From assembly GCA_033439795.1 (NCBI GenBank), contig JAUTDP010000015.1, positions 186,001 to 250,000 of the forward strand: a stretch of 64,000 nt of DNA, written 5' to 3'. A program made the translations under genes and the position numbers. The stretch comes from Sordaria brevicollis. Taxonomy: Eukaryota > Ascomycota > Sordariomycetes > Sordariales > Sordariaceae. Below are positions 50,325 to 58,939 of the stretch, piece by piece; the first letter of the stretch is position 1, and every line of letters starts with the position of its first letter. Below the pieces are notes generated by a model. The model searched no databases, was not told the DNA's origin, and saw only the letters and a program-made list of their open reading frames with translations.

Positions 50325-51550
50325 GGAAGTCGACAAATGGCGCTGCACCCTCGGCGTCGGCAACAAGGACCGCACGCCCATTTTGACGGGAAAGCAGTAT
50401 CCGGAGTTGGCGGGGAACATTGTTCCTTTTAGGGATGCGTTTCCGCAAGATGTGAAAGATAAAGATGGGAAGATGAAGAAGAGAAAGGCGCAGAAGCTGG
50501 TGGTGGGATGGCCGGTCGGTAGCCTGCTGAATTTTCAGCATATTTTTTTCACGGACTTGAACCTTGAGGTGGAATACCGGATCTTGGTTACTGTGTGGTA
50601 TGATGACAGGCAGGTTTTTGTGATTTGGGGGGAGCCGTTTACGCTGATCGCACCGACGGCGGAGGATTTGACGAATGAGTTGTGGGAGAGGAAAGGTATG
50701 TTCCCTGTTGCCGGTCTTCTACATGTTCCCTCGTTCTTGTGGCTTCATGGGGGGGTTGCGACTGCTTGAAACCTCCCTAGTCCATATAACACATCTCACT
50801 TCCCACCCCGCCTCCCCCCCCCCCCACCCTTCATCCTCACTTAAATCAACTCCACTAACACCCCTCACCCCTCCCCCCCAACAACAGACCGAGATGCAGA
50901 CGACCTCTTCTGGCGCACCCTCATCGAAATGCAAGACATCACCTCCACCGCCCTCCTCCGCCGCGAATACCACGAATGGCAACTATGCACCGACGTCGTC
51001 TCCTCCGACTCCAGCTCCGGCAAGTCAGTCTACGGACCGTATCCGCCGCCAAACTCTGAGCGCCCTGCCTCCCCTTCCAAACCCCCCTCCGCTCACCCTT
51101 CCTCTTCCACTTCCTCTTCTTCTTCATCAGATGAGTCCCTAAGCGCCTGGGAAGGTGGTCGCAAAGAAGAACAACCAGTTCATCGCGCCAGAATGTGGTA
51201 CACCCTCACCTACGACCATCCTGCGGAGAGTGCTGGCCAGCCGTACTTTCACCAGACATTGGGTCCTTGGAACCCCGAACCGGGCACGCCGGCGGGAGCG
51301 ACGACGCCGGCTGGGTCGTATCTGGCTGGGAGTAGTACGGGTGGTGGGAGCGATAGGGGGGAGTACTCGTCGGCGGGGTCGCCGTAGGTTTTTTTTGGTG
51401 GAGGGTTAGTGTAGTCATTAGTCAAGGTTAGGTAAGTCTGCTCAGGCGTCATAGGTGTATCGACACTGTCGCTGACGATTGTTGTGGTGTGTAGGGTGGG
51501 AGGATCTATTCCCGCTGGTTCGGGATGGGGATCGAGGCTGCTCTAACCGC

Positions 51551-52029
51551 GGGACGGTCTCGGCGGGCAGTGTCGTTTTTCTCCACGGGCAGTGTCACTG
51601 CCCGTATAGTCGACTAGAGAGGGCTTCACTCCACGGGCAGTGCCATACAAATCCCTAACCCTCAATATCTATAGTCTAAATAAGTGGTGATAGTTTTTTA
51701 GTATTGAAAACGCAAACCGAACGTATTATAACCACATCGCTTCATCATTATCAAAAACAATACAAGAACACACCCAATCTCCACCAAACGCTCCAATCTG
51801 GCGATACCTTCAAAGTAGCGTAGGTACCTAGCGTAGCGGGCTTCAAACTCGCTAACTGCCAAATCCTCACTTTGGATATACTGACTGTGACTAACTATGT
51901 TGGTCATAGATTTTTTAGGGTTAGGGATCTGTATGGCACTGCCCGTGGAGTGAAGCCCTCTCTGGTCGACTGTACGGGCAGTGTACACTGCCCGTGGAGA
52001 GAAGTGACACTGCCCGCCGAGTCCGTCCC
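51551..52029. mobile_element. MITE with ~112-bp terminal inverted repeats and 8-bp target duplication
   Basis: A 479-bp element with inverted ends 51551-51662 and 51917-52029, starting GGGACGG(T/A)CTCGGCGGGCAG. It is flanked by CTAACCGC at 51543-51550 and again at 52030-52037. Each arm contains several copies of CACGGGCAGTG and its inverse, so the arms can fold on themselves. The centre (51663-51916) has no transposase. An 8-bp duplication suggests hAT or Mutator mobilisation. It lies 163 bp after the stop of the interrupted host gene, probably in its 3' UTR. Not RIP-mutated. Confidence 0.85.
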
Positions 52030-52037
52030 CTAACCGC

Positions 52038-52583
52038 TGGTCGCTGTGGGGTTGTGAGATATGCTCACGATCAAGCAGGCAGCATGATGAGCTACATAGC
52101 TGCAGCCGGTCTTGCTGTATTGTGTTGCGGTGCTGAGGCACAAGCGTGAATCAGACAGGTTCTGATTAGGTGGTTTTGCGAGGATTCGTTTTGGGAGGGC
52201 ACCAAGGAACTGGAGGATTTCCTTTGTCTTTCCCAACTCTGTCGGCGGAGTTCAGCTGCGCGTCCTGTATTTCGAAATCGGTGTCTTCGCTCTGGGAACA
52301 AGTGGGCGGGAGTGCTATAGCCACGGTCATTACAGAGAGTTGGGGTGGTTTACTTGATGGTAGCGGTAATACGAATTCGTACTTGCCCATATTTGAACTC
52401 CGGTGTGAATGTAATTCCGGTGAGAAGCCAAATTACACCTAAGGCCTTAAACTGAGAGAGAAGAGGGAAGGACAATGGAGTGAGAAAGGAATAAAAAGTG
52501 GAAAGGGAAAAACTGAGGTAAAGGCAAAGATGAGGTGGTTCTTGAAACACAGGCTGGAAAAAAAAAGTGAAAAAAAATATGGT
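52038..52583. other. Intergenic between MITE and tRNA-Asp
   Basis: About 545 bp, no coding signal. The A-rich run at about 52569-52577 is the T-run terminator of the tRNA on the minus strand. Confidence 0.5.
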
Positions 52584-52682
52584 CTCTCCCGCCGGGAATT
52601 GAACCCGGGTCTCGAGCGAATCGAACTCTCTTGGATGTTCAAGCTTGACAAGCTCACATACTGACCACTATACTACGGAAGA
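52584..52682 (-). tRNA. tRNA-Asp(GTC) with 27-nt intron
   Basis: On the minus strand exon 1 is 52682-52646 and exon 2 is 52618-52584; a 27-nt intron (52645-52619) sits one base after the anticodon, the standard eukaryotic position. The acceptor stem TCTTCCG pairs with CGGGAGA (one T-G pair) with discriminator G. The anticodon loop after splicing is TTGTCAC. The T-arm is CCGGG-TTCAATT-CCCGG. A T-run terminator follows. Intron-containing tRNA-Asp genes are known in filamentous ascomycetes. Confidence 0.92.
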
Positions 52683-52791
52683 TTTACAACAGTTAATCTG
52701 TTGTCGTAGTTGGATGCAGGTTGTCGACGGAGCTTGGAGTTATAAGGCCGCATCGCATCGGTCGCATATGGGATAGCCCCCCTTATCTTTT

Positions 52792-53333
52792 TTGCACAAT
52801 GGTCTCAAGCTCATCTACAGGGGCGAGAAGGGCCCAGGGGAGATCAAGGCTCATGACTTGATCGAGGACCAGACCAAGAATGATGATTGGTACTTGGTTT
52901 TTGGATCCAAATGGAAGGTCATCCCTCCGTCATCCAACAAGGACGAAGACCGAGCGAACAGATACTTCTGGCCGGGTAAGTGATAATCGCCTTTGCTTGA
53001 GCTCCAGTCTACCTCTACTCAATCCTCACAACTTTGTCGCGCCCCTTTTCTCATTCCATGAGCCTGTCGTGTTTTTGGAACGAAGCTATGCTAACATGAA
53101 TACGGCTGGGTCTCTTGCACACAACAGGCTGGGAGCCCTACGATGTGTATATCTTCCTGAACCTCAAAGATTATGATTCGAAGACAAATGACCTATGGTC
53201 GCTGCCATCGTGGCCACCGCGTATGTTTGTGAATGGGGTTGAGGAGGTCTATCAGCACAGCGAAGGACATTACGCCAAGAAGAGTCCTACGCCGGAGACG
53301 GAACCCGGCTGGCGGCCTGGTGATGAAAGCTAG
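52792..53333 (+). pseudogene. Hypothetical gene fragment without a start codon
   Basis: Two exons joined by an ordinary intron: up to 52975 and 53128-53333 (phase 1, GTAAGT ... CAACAG). The encoded ~129 residues (KLIYRGEKGPGEIKAHDLIE ..., WEPYDVYIFLNLKDYDSKTN, ending GWRPGDES) have normal coding composition and no recognised domain. No in-frame ATG exists: an in-frame TAG lies at 52774 and the tRNA-Asp is 110 bp upstream. Either a missing 5' exon enters by an AAG or CAG acceptor near 52817, or the gene has lost its 5' end. The fragment lies in a transposon-rich interval, so truncation is plausible. Confidence 0.55.
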
Positions 53334-53921
53334 ACGGATGGCGTCGTCTGGTCATACGCGGATCCCAGGTTGCTCCCCAGGTGGCAGGGGCCGACAACGG
53401 GAGCTTCCTGGGTACATTGAAGGATTTATCTCTTGCTTGATGTTCGGAGAAGGCCTATTTCCATGTTTCCTTTGTCGCCGGGTTACTTTGTCTCACTCAA
53501 CAGTCAACGGTCGCTACCGATGTTTTCCTTTCAAGCTCTGGATCTTGGAAACACGTGGTCGGGGACACCCATTGGATGGTTGAAGTTGAGAAGCTGGACT
53601 TCTTCAACCTCTCATCATCCCCGCTGGTACCATCAGTGTGATTTTTGGATATTTCCTCAAACGCAGTCATTACCTCTTGTATTTCGGTTGAATTGGGGTA
53701 TGCGGATTTGGCAAATTCGAATTCGTATGTTGCCTTAACATGATCTCCCTATCCTGACAGCTCTATCTGTGAATTGGACAGTACAATGCATCCGTCATCA
53801 TTCCATGAATGCAGAGTGTTGTCTGGTTCTGTCTTCGTATCCTACTTCTTTTGTTCCCCGTCATCCCACCACCGATACCGCCACGCTGAGCTTCATGTTG
53901 CCAATCTCTCAATTTCCCCCT
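53334..53921. other. Intergenic between convergent 3' ends
   Basis: About 590 bp between the fragment (plus) and the long minus-strand gene. No feature is recognised. Confidence 0.45.
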
Positions 53922-56900
53922 TCAAATCTCCTCATCTCCCAATATAACTCGCTCCAACCTCTCCATCACCTCCTCCAACAGCTCCGGTCTATGGACCGAT
54001 GTGAAGTCCACCTCATCGAAACTCTTCCCCCAGTAGTACCCATCTCTGCCAGACCCTGGATTGATGTTCTCCCTTGCGTACGCAAGTTCGTCCCAGAAGT
54101 GTAACTCGATAACTTTCTCGTAGCCAAGCCGTGCAAATCCCATCTCCTTCAACTTCTCATCCGTTCGCATATCAGCCAAAGCACGCAGCATATCCGCGCG
54201 CTCAGTACACAGTCCTGCCTCAAGTGCGTTCTCTTCGTAAGCCTGGTCAACCTCTTCCAAGGTAATACCGTGGATATCAGCCAGTATGGCATCCGTTCGC
54301 GTCCACCAGTGGCGCCAATGAGCTAGCAAGCGAGTTGTGTGGGGATCAAGGGTATGGGCGTGGGCATGGCTGCTGCCCCATAGACCTGGGCTGTCGGCTG
54401 TTTTGCAGCCACAATTGAGCCCCGTCAGGTATTCTTCAGCTTCCTCGCCTTCGGGTTCCTGTGAGAGAAACCTGAGAAGGGAGCCGCGGTAGGCAAGCAT
54501 CAACAAGTCCAACTGACAAGCTAGTTCCGCGTCATCTTCTCTGATCCTGTCAAGTTCTTCGGGCTCGAGAGGGCTGTGACTGTCTTGGTTTGCGCTTCTC
54601 AGTGCCTGATTCTGACAGCAAGTGTGGATGAGGCCGAGCCTGTCAAAGAGTTCAAGCCGCACTGCTTGTTCGAAGCACATCGACTTTTGGTCGTCGGTGA
54701 GATCAAGGCATGACTCGACCCAGGCTACCAAGGCATTCCCTTTGTGTTTGTGCAGGTTGCAATTGTATGGATAGTTCTCAATGGGGGCGAGGAGGAAGTG
54801 TTGCTGTGGTAGACAACCTTCTGAGGAAAGACAATAGCACACACAGTCGTCTGTAGACATGGGGGAGCAGGGGCCCGAAACGTACTGAACCAGGAGACGT
54901 ATCATGGACCGGTCCGAATCGAGTTGGGCATCCCAAGCTGCTGTGAGTCTCGCTAACAAACTGCGGTTCGCCAGGTTTGAGTATTCGTGAAGGTCTTGTT
55001 CGTCGTCATGTATTTCGAGTGGAAAATTCGGGTTGGCCCCTTTCTGCAGAAACCATAGACACAGCGGTAGCCCAGCAATCCCAGTGAAGATGGACGTAGC
55101 TCTTTGAAGGGGTGTCCGCACCGTCTGCTCTCCCGGCATCTTGAGCAGCTGAGGTTCGTCGACAACCATAAACCCGTTATCGAACAGTGTTTGCGCCACG
55201 GAAATGAGCAAAAAGCTGTCACGAGCCCTCGCAATTTCAGGTACTTCGATACGATCCAAGTAGACCCACTTGAAACGCGCCCCGTACTGCTCATCCGCAA
55301 AGCTGCCCAGGACACAGTAGATCGAGCCACTCCATCCAGGATGCAACGCCAAAGGCACAGAGACTCCTTTTTTGACCAACTTATCGTGTAACTCTCGTGC
55401 ATGGGAGTCTGCTAGTGCAGCTTCGTCGTTGAGAATTCCCAGTCTCTTCTGTTCGGAAGAGGACAAGTGTCCGCGACCGAGTAGAACAAGCTCCTGGCGT
55501 TTGCGAACATGTGACTTGACGACCGTCTGAGCCCAATGCGAAGCATCGGCTTTGACTAAATCCATCATCAGCCGAATGAAAGAAAAGGAGTTCATCGGCA
55601 TAAAGAAAGAGTCTAGAATTCGGAGGCAAGAATCGTTGTCGGTAATCAGGAAGGCCAGCCAGAAGGTGCATGTTGCATCCCATGCCCATACGGCGGACAG
55701 GGCCTCCAATCCTTCCTTCCAACCCAACGCCAGGTCAAGAATACTGATACCAGTGAAGCCAAATGCTTGTGCTTTCCAGTTTAGTGTGTCGAGGGCTAAG
55801 TACCGTTCGAGGTTTTGGAGATCTCGGTCTAGTACGATCCTTGCGAGATCTCCCTCGAAGATGGCTTGGGAGATGTGTCAGCATGCCCAGGTAGTATATT
55901 GCGTCTCCTGAAAACCGTACAGAACTGGCGTAGGGTATCAGTGACTTACATTCCGTTAAATCTGGACTCATCCTCAGCAATCTTAGCAACCTCTTATGGA
56001 CGATGGCATGCATCTCCACCTCGCCTTGCCACCCTCTGCAGTCAAAGCCTCCAGCGTCCACTTTCATATCGTAGAATGCCGCATTTGAAGGTAGTTCTCC
56101 AACCCTAGAGTGGTCAAAATCCAGAGACATCATGTTGAGCAGTGAATCGAAAGGGAGGTGCGGCTGCTCCTTGCTATCGAGAAGGTAGGCGAGTAAAGGC
56201 AAAGCGATTCGAACTGTGTCTGCTGCACTGCTCAATGGGTATGCCGCGGTTCTGATGGAACTGTAGTAGAGCCTGGTCAGTGGAGAGGACATTGTCAAGA
56301 TTGAGGCCAGGAATATTTGAGCCTACGTACCCAATGGGAGATACCGGTTGGAGTTTACTGAGCAATAAGACATCTGGGCTGAAGTTCCGTGGTGCAACCA
56401 CCTCGACAGTAGCGTGTGCATCGATGCCACTCAGTGAAACGACATTCAGGAGGTCAGTTATTTCAGTTACGATGTGGGTGTACACCGGGATAAGTTGTAT
56501 AATCAGGATGATGAGTTCCTGTGAGTTTGTTAGTCACCTAGTAGCGAGATGAAATGCCGAGGATCCAAAAAGAACGCTGGGATAAACCGAAACGCGCACA
56601 AGCCCTGTCTCTTCTTTCCGTGTACAGAGGTAAAAGCGCATTTCTCGGAAAAGTAGGCTAAGTCGCTGGGTTGAGAGTGACTACGTCTAACTTGTGGGTG
56701 AGTAGGATCATCTATCGCGACTTACATGTAGAACAGTGAACCCAGATTCATCTGTGTCCCTGACTGAACCGACTCGGAGCGAGTGAGCCTCGGAAAGGAC
56801 CCGGTGCATATACCGGAGTTCTTCACGGACACGCTCAATGTCCCAAGCAAAGCCGTGGACATGACTGGGCCGTAGGCCTTTGGGGTCAGAGGGCCCAAGT

Positions 56901-58242
56901 TTCCAGGTTAGATAGAGTCGTTGATTTTCGTGAGTGGACGCGAATTGACGGTTGGCACACCGCTGGGTAAAGTTATCGAACAGCCCGAATATTTCTGATC
57001 TGGCCCTTTCCACCGTAGGAAACACCCTTATCGGGAACCGGAGCTCTAAACCGCCATCGGCCAATGTCGCAGAGAAGGCAAACTGCACCGTTTCATTCAC
57101 GAGTGGGAGAAGTCGCATGCAGAGCTGATATTTCCAAGTGCGCTTTCCTGCCCCTCCTATATTGTAGCGACAAGAAGTGCGATGTCGGATCTGATTCAGA
57201 TAGTCACAACGGAACGAGAACGGACCGCGTCTAAACGTGCTTTCGACCTTGTAAAAGTCATTGTGACAGTCACAAACTGCCATCCCAGAGGCGCTAGAAG
57301 GCTGTGATGAGCGTCTCGCCCCGGCAGATTTGCTGCCTCTCAGTTGAATAGGTTGCTGAGGCCGGGTCCGCAGTATGTTAGCTATATCCGCTTGATCTTC
57401 ATGGGACATGCGCGATAAAGTGGGGAGAAGCGAATTGACCGAGTTCGCGTATGGGACTTGGCCGGTCATCAGTAGAAAAAGCTCGTGCCGCATATTATCC
57501 CTGAATGCTGCTGGCTCCAGTCGCACCTCTACTTCGACTCGCGTCGTTGATGGGCTACCGGCGAGGCGTGTTTGCTGAGATTTGATGAGCGTAGAACCGT
57601 GTACGTTGACGTCGACGTCAACTTCGTTGTTTCTGCTGTTCAGTTCGTACATCTCGTCCCTGATCTCGGCCAGCAGGCTTGCGTTCTTGTTGACTGTCGT
57701 ACCGATGGCCACACCCTTTTCACTGAAATCTGTCAATATCAGTTGCCCTGATGAAAGCTCGGGTTTACTCACAACATTCTGACGGATAGAGCGAGTTGGA
57801 CACCTATAAGAGCATGTTGAATATGCTCGTTGTACCGCTGGATGGTTTCGAATTTTTCGTTAAGTTCGCTTTCCCTCTTCAACGAGATGACATCCCGCCA
57901 GAATCGTTTTATGCCTCTTCGTTCCTGCCAGGAGGGCCCAATCAGGCATGCAAGAACATTCTCAAGATCTTCAGCTGTTTTATATGCTTTATCGATGTCG
58001 CGTCGAAATGATTGCAGTTGGGATTGAGGCAACAGGCCCATGAGAGTTGGGTGAGCCAGATGATCTCGTAACTGTATCATGTTGTTCTTCGATATTTGCA
58101 CGGTTGCGAGCAGCTCCGCGAGTTTGGCAGGCATGTTTTTGAGCGACTTCAGCAACCCAGCGCCCTTGATTGCGCCCTTTGCTGCCAGCTCAGCGAACTG
58201 GCATGCAGCAGCTACAAGCCCAATGATTGACGCCGGGTCCAT
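53922..58242 (-). CDS. Fungal-specific 1306-residue protein, STAND-type N-terminal helical domain
   Basis: Exons (minus): 58242-57773, 57722-56726, 56518-56331, 56272-55950, 55864-53922; phases agree. The 207-bp second intron could hide a small extra exon (about 56660-56590), so the model is uncertain there. The start was placed at MDPASIIGLVAAACQFAELA, a typical opening of the fungal N-terminal helical domain found on many STAND/NLR-like and ankyrin proteins. A central Cys/Arg-rich block (CDCHNDFYKVESTFRRGPFS) precedes a beta-rich region. It resembles a family of large fungal proteins often ending in ankyrin-like repeats; only one weak ankyrin-like unit (WFLQKGANPNFP) is seen. There is no Walker A motif, so it is not a complete NLR. 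A role in self-recognition or immunity is speculative. Confidence 0.78.
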
Positions 58243-58939
58243 GACGACGCGAGAAGCGACAGGTCGATATCGAACGGTCGTTGAGTGTTGTTGAGAAAGG
58301 GGGGAATGCACTGGGCGGTGTGAAGTCTGAAAGTAGTTTACACTGGAAAGAGGAGATTCCTTGTGGCTGGCAAGACTAGAAAACATAGGAAGCGATGGCT
58401 GCATTTTGTAGGGTGGGCAAGTTGAATAATTGGGCGAAGTCTTGTGTAACAGATCAACTGACTCCTTGACGACGCTTTCATCCACTATTCGTCCAAATCT
58501 AGGAGCGCATTCAGCCCTGATCAGTACAGCCACAACGCCATGCAAAATGTTGCGGTGTTGGGTTTTCTTGTGTGAGGCTCAGTCAGCCACTTTTGGATTT
58601 AGACCACTTCATGATCTATGTCTCCAGCCGCGTCAACGGCAACTTCTGTTTTCCAGATCGAAGAAAACTTAGGAGGTTATGAACGAAAGTTTCGTATCCG
58701 ATTTGTCCAATACTGTCACTTTCGTTGACTTCCAGGCGTATTGCGTTGTCACATGACGAAGTCCACTCCTGGGTTGGTTCATTGATTGACTCATAGAACG
58801 ATTGTTTCGTTCTTCATTGTTAAGATGGCGGGTTCGAGAACTGTACAAAATGAGTGTTTCAGCCTTGTCCTCTCCCATCCCTAGAGACGAGCACCAGCCA
58901 ACAGCTGACAACACTACGCCAATCCCATTCCAGAAAGCT
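58243..58939. other. Intergenic, promoter of the long fungal-specific gene
   Basis: About 700 bp upstream of 58242; the in-frame extension upstream to 58545 is poor in coding character. The GH2 gene ends at 58940. Nothing else is recognised. Confidence 0.45.

Larger units (their letters stand above)
37600..51387 (+). pseudogene. Host gene of unknown function, split by a nested transposon insertion
   Basis: The coding sequence lies in three pieces: 37600-37865, 50325-50695 and 50888-51387. The first two are one exon divided by the transposon. Across a single copy of ATTAACAA the frame passes exactly from PNIN(K) to KEVDKWRCTLGVGNK. A normal 192-bp intron (GTATGT ... CACTAACAC ... CAG) follows, and the last exon ends in a Ser/Gly/Pro-rich tail. 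The pre-insertion protein would be 378 residues. The domain is not recognised: an N-terminal ~60 residues, a 19-Ser tract, a globular middle (VGWPVGSLLNFQHIFF, VTVWYDDRQVFVIWGEPF) and a low-complexity C-terminus. In the present allele translation reads 37 codons into the element and stops at 37971 (123 residues). The flanking codons show no decay, so the insertion is probably recent. Confidence 0.88.

Noticed and set aside
51653..51662. Telomere-like CCCTAACCCT
   Set aside because: Only one and a half units, mirrored in the other arm of the MITE, so it is part of that element and not an internal telomere.
53922..58242. Complete NLR/STAND receptor
   Set aside because: No Walker A (GxxxxGKS/T) or NACHT/NB-ARC motif is visible in any exon.
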